Source: Ectothiorhodospiraceae bacterium (GTDB taxonomy: Bacteria; Pseudomonadota; Gammaproteobacteria; Thiohalomonadales; Thiohalomonadaceae). Taken from it: a DNA stretch of 16,140 nucleotides. The stretch lies in the NCBI GenBank assembly GCA_007125455.1, contig SLDE01000064.1, positions 1 through 16,140 on the forward strand, written 5' to 3'. The notes under the pieces were generated by a model. The model worked only from the letters and a program-made list of their open reading frames with translations. It did not search any database and had not been told where the DNA came from. Position numbers and translations under genes: made by a program. Positions 1 through 8,565 of this stretch are shown here, in pieces; the stretch's first letter is position 1; each line of letters starts with the position of its first letter.

Positions 1-569
<569 letters not shown>

Positions 570-640
570 GATGTGTCCTCCTTGTCACGGTATGTGGTAA
601 GCCGATTGATTTTAACCGGAACGTCCCGCCACTTCAGCCC

Positions 641-668
641 TTGTTTGTATTGCTCAGGGCGTTAGAAT
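641..668 (+). promoter_or_regulatory. candidate sigma-70 promoter for the SNF2-type gene
   Basis: TTGTTT (641-646) and TAGAAT (663-668) are separated by 16 bases. The -10 box matches the consensus at 5 of 6 positions and the -35 box at 3 of 6. Transcription would begin near 675, only about 17 bases before the favoured GTG start at 692. This is based on pattern match only. Confidence 0.35.
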
Positions 669-691
669 GGTCGGTTATCTTTATACCGACC
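669..691 (+). promoter_or_regulatory. perfect 7-bp inverted repeat abutting the SNF2-type start codon
   Basis: GGTCGGT (669-675) and ACCGACC (685-691) flank a 9-base A+T-rich loop. The right arm ends at the base before the GTG at 692. It could be an operator overlapping the transcription start or a hairpin in the mRNA leader that hides the start codon. There is no T-run, so it is not a terminator. Confidence 0.4.
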
Positions 692-3600
692 GTGAGCCTG
701 ACCTTGAGCATCGATCCCAAAGCCCTGACCCCCGAATTATTGCGCGACACCTGTGGCCCCTCTACCTATCAGCGCGGCTACGACTACTACCGTCAGGGGC
801 GGGTGCGGGTGCTGGATACGCGCCCCGAGGGCCAGGCGCTGAACCTGCTGGGCGAGAACCACGGACGGCAGGTCTACCTGCAAAACATCCTGCTTAAGCC
901 CACCCGGCGCGGCATCGAGATCCGTGGCTACTGCGAGTGCCCAATGGGTTTTAACTGCAAGCATGTGGTGGCTACCTGTCTTGCCTGGCAGGGTCAGGCC
1001 CTGCCAGGTGGTGGGGCGAGCGGCGGTGACTTCGAGCAGTGGCTGACACGTCTGCAGGCGAACAGCGAGGTACAAGCACACAGCGGTGATGCCATCCTCT
1101 ATCTGCTGGGACCGGCCCCACAGCAGCGCAAGGGGGTGGAGTTGAACTTCGCCATCGCCAAGCCCAAACGCGAGGGGGGCTGGAGCAAGGGGCGGCGTGC
1201 CACGCTGTCGACCTTTGGCAATCACTTCAGTACGCCGCGCTACATGCAGCCGCTGGATGTGGAGATCATCGCCCTGCTGGAGGCGGGCAACCCCTATAGC
1301 TGGGGAGGTGGTACGAAACTTGGCGGGGTCAGCGGGCGTACCGCGCTGGATCTGATGTTGCAATCGGGCCGTCTGTTCTGGGGCGAGGCGCGGCTGGGCC
1401 CTTTGCGTGTGGGGCCTGAGCGCCCGCTGGCACTGGCGTGGCAAAAGCAGGGTAGTAAATACCAACTTCGCCTGGATGAGGCGATGGCCGGGCAGATCAT
1501 CCCGGTCAGTCCGCCTTGTTATGTTGATGCGCAGGGCTTGCAACTGGGCGAGCTGCGTCTGCCCCTGGGGATCGAGGCGGATCAGCTCGATCTGTTGGCT
1601 CATGCGCCGCCGGTCTCCGCCGGTGAGGCGGATCGGATCAGCCGCCTGCTGGCGCTCAAACACCCCGATATCCCCACCCCCAAGCCGGTCAAGGTGGAGC
1701 TGGTAGACACCGTTCCCACCCCGCTGCTCACTTTACAGCCCGATCCGCAGCGCCCCGAGGCGACCGGGGTATCGCTGGGCTTTTGCTACGCCGATCTGCA
1801 GGTTGCCGCCGATGAACCGGAGACGACCCTTACCCGCGAAGCGGGCAAGCGTCTGCTGCGGGTGCAGCGCGATCTACACACCGAGCAGCGCGCGCAGCAA
1901 CAGCTACTCGATCTCGGCCTGCTTCCCGGCCAACAGCCAGGGCAATTTGCGTTGGTGGCGGAGGGCACGCCCCGCCAGCAGGCGTTACGCCAGTGGTTTG
2001 CCTTTCAGGAACACACACTTCCCAGCCTGGAGGCCGAGGGCTGGCGGATCGAGACCGGGCCACAGGGGGCGTTCAGCCTTAGCCATGCCGGAGCGGTGGA
2101 CGCCGAGATCGATGCGCAGGACAACGACTGGTTCGGGCTGCATTTTGATCTGGACGTGGCGGGGCGCAAGCTGCCGCTCCTGCCGCTGGTCAGCGAGCTA
2201 CTTGCCGACTATCGCCCCGGCGAGCTGCCCGAGACCCTCTATCTGGATGCGGGCGAGGGGGAGTTTATCGCCCTCAAGGCCGAGCTGATCGAACCGGTGT
2301 TACAGACCATCGTTGAGCTGTTCGACCGTGCCGAGGGGGACACACTGCGCCTCTCCCGCCTCGATGCCCCACGCCTGCTCGACCTGGGCGAGACCCGCAT
2401 CCAGGGCGGGGAGACCCTGCAACGTCTGGCGCGGCGCCTGCGCAACTTCGACGGTATCAAGGTGGTCAAGCCACCCAGCACCTTCAAGGGCGAGCTGCGC
2501 GGCTATCAGCAACAGGGGCTGAACTGGCTGCAATTTTTGCGCGAGTATGAGCTGGCCGGGATCCTCGCCGATGACATGGGGCTGGGCAAGACGGTGCAGA
2601 CCCTCGCCCACCTGGCGGTGGAGAAGCGCGCCGGGCGGATGAAGGCCCCCAGCCTGATCATCGCCCCCACCAGCCTGATGGGCAACTGGCGGCGCGAGGC
2701 GGCACAGTTTACCCCCAAGCTAAAGGTATTGGTGCTGCACGGCCCGGAGCGGGATCGCCACTTCGCCACCCTGGGCGACTACGACCTGATCCTCACCACC
2801 TACCCGCTGTTGCCGCGCGATGGTGAAGTGCTCAGCGCCCAGGCGTGGCACTACCTGATCCTCGACGAGGCCCAGCAGATCAAGAACCCGCGTTCCCAGG
2901 CGGCGCAGCTGGTGCGCACCCTCAACGCCAAGCATCGCCTCTGCCTGACCGGCACCCCAATGGAGAACCACCTGGGCGAACTGTGGGCCCAATTCGATTT
3001 CCTGCTGCCCGGCTTCCTTGGCGACCAGCAGGCCTTCACCCGCCACTACCGCAGCCCGATCGAAAAGCAAGGGGATACGGAACGGCTCACACAGCTCACC
3101 CGTCGTACCACCCCGTTTATGCTGCGTCGCACCAAGGACATCGTCGCCAGCGAGCTGCCGCAAAAGACCGAACTGCTGCGTACCGTGCCCATCGAGGGCA
3201 AACAGGCGGCACTGTATGAAAGCATCCGTCTGACCATGGAGAAGAAGGTGCGCGAGGCGATCGCCCAAAAGGGGCTGGCGCGCAGCCACATCACCATCCT
3301 CGATGCGCTGCTCAAGCTGCGCCAGGTTTGCTGTGATCCGCGTCTGCTGCCCGCCGCTGCTGGCAAGGGGATCCACTCCGCCAAACTGGCGATGCTGATG
3401 GAGATCCTGCCCGAGTTGCTGGACGAGGGGCGACGGATCCTGATCTTCTCCCAGTTCACCACCATGCTGGGGCTGATCGAGGACGAACTGCACCAGCGCA
3501 AGATCCCCTACAGCAAGCTTACCGGCCAGACCCGCAAGCGCGACGAGGCGATTGAACGCTTCCGCAGCGGCGAAGTGGATCTGTTCCTGATCAGCCTCAA

Positions 3601-3892
3601 GGCCGGCGGGGTGGGGCTCAACCTCACCGAGGCCGACACCGTGATCCACTACGACCCCTGGTGGAACCCGGCGGTGGAATCCCAGGCCACCGACCGTGCC
3701 CACCGCATCGGTCAGGACAAGCCGGTATTCGTCTACAAATTGATCACCGAGGGTACGGTGGAAGAAAAGATCCTCGCCCTGCAGGCCAAAAAGCAGCAAC
3801 TGGCCGATACCATCTACGGCAAGGAAAAGCAGGAAGGAGAGTCGCTGATCGACGCGGCGGCCATCAGCGAGTTGCTGGGGAGTGTGGGGTAA
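692..3892 (+). CDS. SWIM zinc-finger SNF2-family helicase/ATPase
   Basis: This is a large superfamily 2 ATPase of the bacterial SNF2 type, expected to translocate on double-stranded DNA and remodel protein-DNA complexes; the physiological role is not known. From GTG 692 it is 1066 aa. An N-terminal SWIM finger is visible as C81-x-C83-x5-C89-x-H91, with a long poorly conserved middle region after it. The ATPase core starts near residue 590 (ELRGYQQQGLNWL). It has Walker A DDMGLGKT at 627-634, the DEAQ box at 725-728, LTGTPMEN, LIFSQF near 917, GGVGLNL near 974 and motif VI QATDRAHRIGQ at 998-1008. The frame is open further upstream to a TTG at 641. GTG 692 is preferred because a promoter-like -10 lies at 663-668, but no clear Shine-Dalgarno precedes either start. 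The stop is 2 bases from the convergent GGDEF gene, with no visible terminator between them. Confidence 0.9.
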   Translation: MSLTLSIDPKALTPELLRDTCGPSTYQRGYDYYRQGRVRVLDTRPEGQALNLLGENHGRQVYLQNILLKPTRRGIEIRGYCECPMGFNCKHVVATCLAWQGQALPGGGASGGDFEQWLTRLQANSEVQAHSGDAILYLLGPAPQQRKGVELNFAIAKPKREGGWSKGRRATLSTFGNHFSTPRYMQPLDVEIIALLEAGNPYSWGGGTKLGGVSGRTALDLMLQSGRLFWGEARLGPLRVGPERPLALAWQKQGSKYQLRLDEAMAGQIIPVSPPCYVDAQGLQLGELRLPLGIEADQLDLLAHAPPVSAGEADRISRLLALKHPDIPTPKPVKVELVDTVPTPLLTLQPDPQRPEATGVSLGFCYADLQVAADEPETTLTREAGKRLLRVQRDLHTEQRAQQQLLDLGLLPGQQPGQFALVAEGTPRQQALRQWFAFQEHTLPSLEAEGWRIETGPQGAFSLSHAGAVDAEIDAQDNDWFGLHFDLDVAGRKLPLLPLVSELLADYRPGELPETLYLDAGEGEFIALKAELIEPVLQTIVELFDRAEGDTLRLSRLDAPRLLDLGETRIQGGETLQRLARRLRNFDGIKVVKPPSTFKGELRGYQQQGLNWLQFLREYELAGILADDMGLGKTVQTLAHLAVEKRAGRMKAPSLIIAPTSLMGNWRREAAQFTPKLKVLVLHGPERDRHFATLGDYDLILTTYPLLPRDGEVLSAQAWHYLILDEAQQIKNPRSQAAQLVRTLNAKHRLCLTGTPMENHLGELWAQFDFLLPGFLGDQQAFTRHYRSPIEKQGDTERLTQLTRRTTPFMLRRTKDIVASELPQKTELLRTVPIEGKQAALYESIRLTMEKKVREAIAQKGLARSHITILDALLKLRQVCCDPRLLPAAAGKGIHSAKLAMLMEILPELLDEGRRILIFSQFTTMLGLIEDELHQRKIPYSKLTGQTRKRDEAIERFRSGEVDLFLISLKAGGVGLNLTEADTVIHYDPWWNPAVESQATDRAHRIGQDKPVFVYKLITEGTVEEKILALQAKKQQLADTIYGKEKQEGESLIDAAAISELLGSVG

Positions 3893-3894
3893 AA

Positions 3895-4860
3895 CTACTC
3901 GCCGTACACGCTTACTCGGTTACGTCCATTTTCCTTGGCGTGATAGAGGGCCTTATCGGCCAATTCCAGCCAGTACTCATGGCCCTTGGGGTAGTTACCC
4001 ACCACGGCCAGCCCGATGCTGATGGTAAAGCGGATGGTCTCCCCGCCCAGCGATATCTCTAGCGCCTCTATCGCGCTACGCAGCCGCTCGGCGAAGCGTT
4101 TGGCCCCCTCGATATCGGTATCCACCAGCACCACGCCGAACTCCTCGCCGCCGTAACGCCCGGCGATGTCCGCCTCGCGTTTGATCGTGTTTACCGTCTC
4201 CGCCACTTGGCGGATCACCTCGTCCCCGGCCGGGTGGCCATGGCTGTCGTTGACCCGTTTGAAGTGGTCGATATCGAACATCGCCAACACCGCGCTGCCG
4301 CCATTGCGCTCACTGCGTTTGTACTCGGCGCTGAGCAACTCTTCCCAGGCGCGGCGGTTGTAGAGGCCGGTCAGTCCGTCGGTGCGCCCCAGCCATTCCA
4401 GCTCACTATTGGCCTGTTGTAGCGCCTGCTCGTCCATGGCGGTATCGGTAACGTCGTAGATGATCAGGCATACCTGATCCACCTCGCCGTTCAGCGAGGG
4501 CATCGGGATGATGGTCAGGTTTTGGTACATAAACTGCGCCTGACCGGTGATCGGGTGATAACTGTCGAAACGAAACAGCCAGGGGCGTTCCTGCCAGGAG
4601 GAGAAGGCGCGGTTGTTGAGCAGGAATACCGACTCGATCTTGCGCACCAGCCAGCGCTCTGGCAGCTCGGGAAACAGCGCGAAGAGGTTCTGTTCGCGTA
4701 CCTCAGACGGGCTGCGCCCGCTGTGGTTCTCCATAAAGCCGTTCCATAGCTGGACCCGCATATTGCGATCCAGCACCACCAGGCCGACATCCACATCTTG
4801 CAGGATCCCTAGCAGCCAGTGCAATTCGGTGGGGTTGGCCTCGCTAAATTGTCCCTTCAT
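3895..4860 (-). CDS. PAS-GGDEF diguanylate cyclase
   Basis: This 321-aa protein is predicted to make cyclic di-GMP from two GTP. Residues about 14-140 form a PAS-like sensor domain (VGLVVLDRNMRVQLWNGFME at its start, LIIYDVTD at its end). A short linker helix follows, then the GGDEF domain from DGLTGLYNRR (161-170), with the metal-binding segment FDIDHFKRVND. The active-site signature is GGEEF (237-241), which is catalytically competent in characterised cyclases. An RxxD motif (READ, 228-231) lies five residues before the signature, as in PleD, so product feedback inhibition through the I-site is expected. There is no EAL domain and no membrane segment, so the enzyme is probably cytoplasmic. 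The ATG overlaps the stop of the upstream REC-CheC gene (ATGA at 4857-4860), implying translational coupling and a shared signalling function. The ligand of the PAS domain is unknown. Confidence 0.92.
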   Translation of the reverse strand: MKGQFSEANPTELHWLLGILQDVDVGLVVLDRNMRVQLWNGFMENHSGRSPSEVREQNLFALFPELPERWLVRKIESVFLLNNRAFSSWQERPWLFRFDSYHPITGQAQFMYQNLTIIPMPSLNGEVDQVCLIIYDVTDTAMDEQALQQANSELEWLGRTDGLTGLYNRRAWEELLSAEYKRSERNGGSAVLAMFDIDHFKRVNDSHGHPAGDEVIRQVAETVNTIKREADIAGRYGGEEFGVVLVDTDIEGAKRFAERLRSAIEALEISLGGETIRFTISIGLAVVGNYPKGHEYWLELADKALYHAKENGRNRVSVYGE

Positions 4861-5834
4861 TGCAGTGCCAGCTCCATGCGTTGTTTGAGCGGGGCGATGG
4901 AGCCCTCGGTTAGCAACAGGAGCTGATCGCAGTGGATATGCTCCTGGCCGATGTTGTAGCTCAGTTCAATCGCCAGGGTCTGCTCTGGCAGCGCCGGCTG
5001 GCTGAGCCCCTCATGGTTATGGTGCAGGCTAAGTTGCGGATGCCCCTGGCTGAGTTTTATATCCAGTTGCTCACTCATGCCCTTGAGAAAGGCCCCCGAG
5101 AGCACATTGCCCACTTCCATTACCACCTCGCGCAGCATGTTCTCCTGATCCTCGCCCTCGTAGTCGACTGCACGCGCCAGCGACGGCACATGGGCATCAT
5201 CGAAAAACAGCAGGGCCTCACCGCTGATACCCGCGCCGATAAAGCCCTGCGAGACCGCCGACACCCCGCGATGGCCCATCCCCGCCAGCAGCATGCGCAG
5301 CTCGCTGCGCGCCAGCAGGTTGACCCGGGGGATCGACAGCTCCACCCCGTCGTGGATCACTCCGGCCAGCAGGCTGGCGGCCCGCCCCATTGCCACATTG
5401 GCAAGCTCCTGACACCAGTCGTAAAAGTCTGCCGGGCTGGTGTCGGTGCGTATTGCAGTGCTGGTACTCTCCAACAGGCCATAGCTTTGCAGCACCTTGC
5501 GCAAGGCCTCGCCATCCACCGGTTTTTTGATAAAGGCGACCGCGCCCAGCTCCATGACCCGTTTTTGGCTCTCAGGCTGGATATCCGCCGAGACCACGAT
5601 CGCTAGGGTGGGCAGATCGTGACGGCGGATATGCGCCAGCACGTCAAAACCATCCATTTCAGGCATGGTCAGATCGAGGATGATGATATCGCCCAGGCGC
5701 TGCTCGATCGCCTCAATCCCCTCGCGCCCGTTCACGGCAAAGGTCAGCTGCGCCGCCCAGTTGGGTGGCAAAACCCGTGCGATCTGTTTGCGGGCGAAGC
5801 TGGAGTCGTCGCAGATGACTACCGAGGTCGACAT
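4857..5834 (-). CDS. response regulator with REC domain fused to a CheC-type phosphatase domain
   Basis: This 325-aa protein has two parts. Residues 1-120 are a receiver domain with the acidic pair D9/D10, the phosphoacceptor D54 in ILDLTMPEMDG, and the conserved K104-P105. Residues about 135-320 resemble CheC. They contain two ExxN phosphatase signatures, E143-L-A-N146 followed by a glycine/alanine-rich helix and SIPRV, and E240-V-G-N243 followed by LSGAFLKG. Two ExxN sites are typical of full-length CheC proteins, which dephosphorylate CheY-like receivers. The receiver could therefore control a phosphatase acting on another response regulator. The protein is the first gene of a two-gene unit with the diguanylate cyclase (4-base overlap). 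The ATG at 5834 gives an intact receiver start (MSTSVVICDD). There is no DNA-binding domain, so it is not a transcription factor. No chemotaxis genes are in the window, so the partner is unknown. Confidence 0.88.
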   Translation of the reverse strand: MSTSVVICDDSSFARKQIARVLPPNWAAQLTFAVNGREGIEAIEQRLGDIIILDLTMPEMDGFDVLAHIRRHDLPTLAIVVSADIQPESQKRVMELGAVAFIKKPVDGEALRKVLQSYGLLESTSTAIRTDTSPADFYDWCQELANVAMGRAASLLAGVIHDGVELSIPRVNLLARSELRMLLAGMGHRGVSAVSQGFIGAGISGEALLFFDDAHVPSLARAVDYEGEDQENMLREVVMEVGNVLSGAFLKGMSEQLDIKLSQGHPQLSLHHNHEGLSQPALPEQTLAIELSYNIGQEHIHCDQLLLLTEGSIAPLKQRMELALQ

Positions 5835-5866
5835 GAAAGTGTTCCATCAAAGAAAGCAAGTTGTTC

Positions 5867-5895
5867 AGTATAGTCCTATATGGCTATCTACTAAA
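5867..5895 (-). promoter_or_regulatory. candidate promoter for the REC-CheC/GGDEF pair
   Basis: On the minus strand, TTTAGT (5890-5895) and TATACT (5867-5872) are separated by 17 bases. The -10 box matches 5 of 6 consensus positions and the -35 box is weak (3 of 6). The start of transcription would fall about 25 bases before ATG 5834. This is pattern evidence only; read-through from cbbR, which ends 87 bases upstream, is the alternative. Confidence 0.35.
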
Positions 5896-5921
5896 AGACC
5901 GTTTACCTTATGTACTACATG

Positions 5922-6833
5922 CTAAAAGTTACTTTCCAGGGTAGGCAGATCAGAGATTTGCAGGAATTCGAGAAACTTCAACGCTGCCGGGGTGAGGTGT
6001 TTTTTCTTGCGATGGATCGCATACCAGCTTCGCGGGATGGGTAGCCCCTCCACATCCAGTATGACCAGACGCCGATTTTCCAGCTCCATACGCAGGCTGA
6101 AGTTCGACAATACCGCAATACCGATCCCCGACATCACCGCCTGCTTGATCGCCTCGCCACTGCCCAGCTCCATATAGGGCTCGATGTTCACCGCCTTCTC
6201 CTTGAGCAGTTTTTCCACCGTCATACGGATCCCTGAGCCGTGCTCGCGCGAGATGATGCGCTCCTCACCAAACCGGCTCAGCGGGATATTCTTCTCCTTC
6301 GCCAAGGGGTGACTGGGATGCGCAAAGGCCACCAACTTGTCGCGCAGGAAGGTATGCACCTCAATATCGTCGCGCTCCGGCAGGGTAGCCATGATGTAGA
6401 TGTCATCCTCGTTTTCGTCCAGACGTTCGAGGATGCGGGCGCGGTTACTGGCCTTCATCTGCGGGGTGACCTTAGGGTATTGGCGCAGAAAGGCACCCAG
6501 GTAGTGGGGCAGAAAGTATTTTGCCGTGGTGACTGCCGCCAGGTTGAGTGGGCCAGCTACCTCGCCACGCAGCTCATCCAACGTGCCCTCGAAGGCCGCC
6601 AGCCTTTCGAACACATCCTCGCAGGCGGCATAAAGCTCCTTGCCAGCGGCGGTGAGGTAGATGCGTTTGCCCATCTGCTCGAATAGCTGGGTATCCAGGG
6701 TCTCTTCAAGGCGCTTGACCTGAATCGACACCGCCGGCTGGGTCAGGTGGATGGCCTCGGCGGCGCGGGTGAAGCTGCCATGGTGAGCAACCGCCTGAAA
6801 CAGGCGCAGTTGCTGCAAAGTGGCCTTGATCAT
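5922..6833 (-). CDS. cbbR: CbbR, LysR-type regulator of the RuBisCO operon
   Basis: This 303-aa LysR-family transcription factor has an N-terminal winged helix-turn-helix at about residues 1-60 (ATLQQLRLFQAVAHHGSFT, then AEAIHLTQPAVSIQVKRLE). A linker helix and a periplasmic-binding-protein-like effector domain follow from about 90 to 295. The length is normal for the family. It is transcribed away from cbbL across a 295-base region, the classical arrangement in which CbbR binds the divergent region, activates the cbb genes and represses itself. CbbR proteins elsewhere sense Calvin-cycle intermediates, NADPH or ATP; the effector here cannot be read from the sequence. The ATG at 6833 is preceded by a GAGAGG-like ribosome-binding site around 6842-6847. 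The specific CbbR name rests mainly on the divergent position next to cbbL together with the typical N-terminus. Confidence 0.92.
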   Translation of the reverse strand: MIKATLQQLRLFQAVAHHGSFTRAAEAIHLTQPAVSIQVKRLEETLDTQLFEQMGKRIYLTAAGKELYAACEDVFERLAAFEGTLDELRGEVAGPLNLAAVTTAKYFLPHYLGAFLRQYPKVTPQMKASNRARILERLDENEDDIYIMATLPERDDIEVHTFLRDKLVAFAHPSHPLAKEKNIPLSRFGEERIISREHGSGIRMTVEKLLKEKAVNIEPYMELGSGEAIKQAVMSGIGIAVLSNFSLRMELENRRLVILDVEGLPIPRSWYAIHRKKKHLTPAALKFLEFLQISDLPTLESNF

Positions 6834-6978
6834 ACTGATGGCCTCTCAAGTTTAGGAGGAGGGTATGTACTCCCCCCCTGAAATGTGGGGATAGATGTGG
6901 GCTGTAAAGGCCCAATGGCGGGCGAGGCCCACCTAATATATAGGGCGGCCCATAGCCGCCGTGACTGCGCTACAATGT

Positions 6979-6994
6979 ATTTACTTTAGTAAAT
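6979..6994 (+). promoter_or_regulatory. candidate CbbR operator (ATTTAC-N4-GTAAAT)
   Basis: This is a perfect dyad with 6-bp arms and a 4-base spacer. It contains the LysR-type T-N11-A core (T6981, A6993). It lies about 55 bases before the inferred cbbL transcription start, a normal distance for a LysR activation site. CbbR is the obvious candidate because its gene is adjacent. Confidence 0.6.
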
Positions 6995-7004
6995 CCAAAG
7001 CATA

Positions 7005-7034
7005 TTTACAATTAATTTCTATTTATCTGATAAG
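7005..7034 (+). promoter_or_regulatory. cbbL: candidate cbbL promoter
   Basis: TTTACA (7005-7010) matches the -35 consensus at 5 of 6 positions. GATAAG (7029-7034) matches the -10 at 4 of 6, with an 18-base spacer. Transcription would start near 7041, leaving a leader of about 88 bases. The -10 overlaps the dyad TTATC-T-GATAA at 7023-7033. That dyad is centred about 41 bases (roughly four helical turns) from the upstream dyad, so a second CbbR contact overlapping the promoter is plausible. Confidence 0.4.
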
Positions 7035-7067
7035 TGGTCTATCTTTCATATCGTCGAGTACAGACAC

Positions 7068-7095
7068 GCCGGAAGGTCGTACGGGACCGACCGGC
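7068..7095 (+). promoter_or_regulatory. hairpin in the cbbL leader
   Basis: GGTCG (7075-7079) pairs with CGACC (7088-7092) around an 8-base loop. It can be extended by GCC (7068-7070) with GGC (7093-7095) across a 4-base bulge. It lies about 20 bases before the cbbL ribosome-binding site and could stabilise the mRNA. Function is unproven. Confidence 0.3.
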
Positions 7096-7128
7096 ACCAA
7101 TCCTGGAAACCACGAGGAGATCTACATC

Positions 7129-8550
7129 ATGGCAGTTAAGAGCTACAGCGCGGGTGTAAAAGAATACCGCGAAACATACTGGATGCCGGAATACACCCCT
7201 AAGGATACTGATATCCTGGCATGCTTCAAAGTCACCCCTCAGCCGGGCGTACCCCGTGAAGAAGTTGCTGCCGCAGTAGCCGCTGAATCTTCCACCGGTA
7301 CCTGGACCACTGTATGGACCGACCTGCTGACCGACCTGGACTACTACAAGGGTCGCGCCTATGCCATCGAAGACGTACCGGGTGATGACACCTGCTTCTA
7401 TGCCTTCGTCGCCTACCCCATCGACCTGTTTGAAGAAGGCTCAGTCGTTAACGTACTGACCTCCCTGGTAGGTAACGTGTTCGGCTTCAAGGCCCTGCGC
7501 GCCCTTCGCCTGGAAGACATCCGCTTCCCGGTTGCCTATGTCATGACCTGTAACGGCCCGCCACAGGGGATCCAGGTTGAGCGTGACATCCTGAACAAGT
7601 ACGGTCGTCCGATGCTGGGTTGTACCATCAAGCCGAAGCTGGGCCTGTCCGCCAAGAACTATGGCCGCGCCTGCTACGAAGGCCTGCGTGGTGGTCTGGA
7701 CTTCACCAAGGATGACGAAAACGTCAACTCCCAGCCCTTCATGCGCTGGCGTCACCGCTTCGACTTCGTGATGGAAGCCATCCACAAGGCCGAAGCCGAG
7801 ACTGGCGAGCGTAAGGGTCACTACCTGAACGTTACCGCACCGACCGCTGATGAAATGATGCGTCGTGCCGAATACGCCAAGGAGATCGGTGCACCGATCA
7901 TCATGCACGACTACCTGACCGGTGGTTTCTCTGCCAACACCCAGCTGGCCCAGTGGTGTCGTGACAACGGCATGCTGCTGCACATCCACCGTGCCATGCA
8001 TGCGGTACTCGACCGCAACCCCCACCACGGCATCCACTTCCGCGTACTGACCAAGATCCTGCGTCTGTCCGGTGGTGACCACCTGCACTCCGGTACCGTT
8101 GTCGGTAAGCTGGAAGGCGACCGTGAAGCGACCCTGGGCTGGATCGACATCATGCGCGACAGCTACATCAAGGAAGACCGTTCACGCGGGATCTTCTTCG
8201 ACCAGGATTGGGGCTCCATGCCTGGCGTGATCCCGGTGGCTTCCGGTGGTATCCACGTATGGCACATGCCTGCGCTGGTTAGCATCTTCGGTGACGACTC
8301 CGTACTGCAGTTTGGTGGTGGTACGCTGGGTCATCCTTGGGGCAACGCCGCCGGCGCCGCTGCCAACCGTGTTGCGGTTGAGGCCTGTGTGGAAGCCCGT
8401 AACCAGGGTCGTGAACTTGAGAAAGAAGGTAAGGACATCCTTACCGCCGCTGCGGCACACAGCCCAGAGCTTAAGATCGCGATGGAAACCTGGAAGGAAA
8501 TCAAGTTCGAGTTTGACACCGTTGACAAGCTGGACGTTAAGCACAAGTAA
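7129..8550 (+). CDS. cbbL: RuBisCO large subunit, form IA
   Basis: This is the catalytic subunit of ribulose-1,5-bisphosphate carboxylase/oxygenase, which fixes CO2 in the Calvin-Benson-Bassham cycle. At 473 aa it is full length. Active-site segments are intact: TIKPKLGLS with K168, the carbamylated-lysine motif FTKDDENVN with K194 (K201 in plant numbering), the HIHRAMHAV segment, loop 6 GTVVGKLEGDR with K327, and the phosphate-binding SGGIHVWHM and GGGTLGHPWG. The N-terminus (SYSAGVKEYRETYWMPEYTP) is typical of proteobacterial form IA. ATG 7129 is chosen because it has a GAGGAGA ribosome-binding site at 7114-7120 and begins the conserved sequence. An in-frame extension back to 6961 would read through the promoter and is rejected. 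It is followed by cbbS after a 135-base gap holding a palindromic element. No carboxysome genes are seen. Confidence 0.99.
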   Translation: MAVKSYSAGVKEYRETYWMPEYTPKDTDILACFKVTPQPGVPREEVAAAVAAESSTGTWTTVWTDLLTDLDYYKGRAYAIEDVPGDDTCFYAFVAYPIDLFEEGSVVNVLTSLVGNVFGFKALRALRLEDIRFPVAYVMTCNGPPQGIQVERDILNKYGRPMLGCTIKPKLGLSAKNYGRACYEGLRGGLDFTKDDENVNSQPFMRWRHRFDFVMEAIHKAEAETGERKGHYLNVTAPTADEMMRRAEYAKEIGAPIIMHDYLTGGFSANTQLAQWCRDNGMLLHIHRAMHAVLDRNPHHGIHFRVLTKILRLSGGDHLHSGTVVGKLEGDREATLGWIDIMRDSYIKEDRSRGIFFDQDWGSMPGVIPVASGGIHVWHMPALVSIFGDDSVLQFGGGTLGHPWGNAAGAAANRVAVEACVEARNQGRELEKEGKDILTAAAAHSPELKIAMETWKEIKFEFDTVDKLDVKHK

Positions 8551-8565
8551 AAGCAAATGCGATAA

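Larger units (their letters stand above)
6834..7128. promoter_or_regulatory. cbbR-cbbL divergent control region
   Basis: This non-coding region lies between two divergent starts. The cbbR-proximal half (to about 6960) is G+C-rich and contains several short inverted repeats: CCCC/GGGG around 6874-6890, TGGGC/GCCCA at 6898-6902 and 6910-6914, GGGC/GCCC at 6920-6930, and GGCGGC/GCCGCC at 6944-6960. The cbbL-proximal half (about 6972-7050) switches sharply to A+T-rich sequence with two dyads and a promoter candidate. A continuous open frame from 6961 into cbbL exists, but this stretch has the features of a control region and is not taken as coding. Confidence 0.8.

Noticed and set aside
737..1663. 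Minus-strand 308-aa open frame inside the SNF2-type gene
   Set aside because: It is a shadow of the G+C-rich coding strand, has no recognisable domain, and overlaps the SWIM finger region of a clearly coding frame.
2720..3799. Minus-strand 359-aa open frame opposite the helicase core
   Set aside because: It is antisense to intact SNF2 motifs; composition and lack of domains indicate a shadow frame.
4932..5606. Plus-strand 224-aa open frame opposite the REC-CheC gene
   Set aside because: The minus strand carries intact receiver and ExxN motifs; the plus frame has none.
6961..7128. In-frame N-terminal extension of cbbL by 56 codons
   Set aside because: The extension crosses the A+T-rich operator and promoter candidates; the conserved RuBisCO N-terminus and the ribosome-binding site place the start at 7129.
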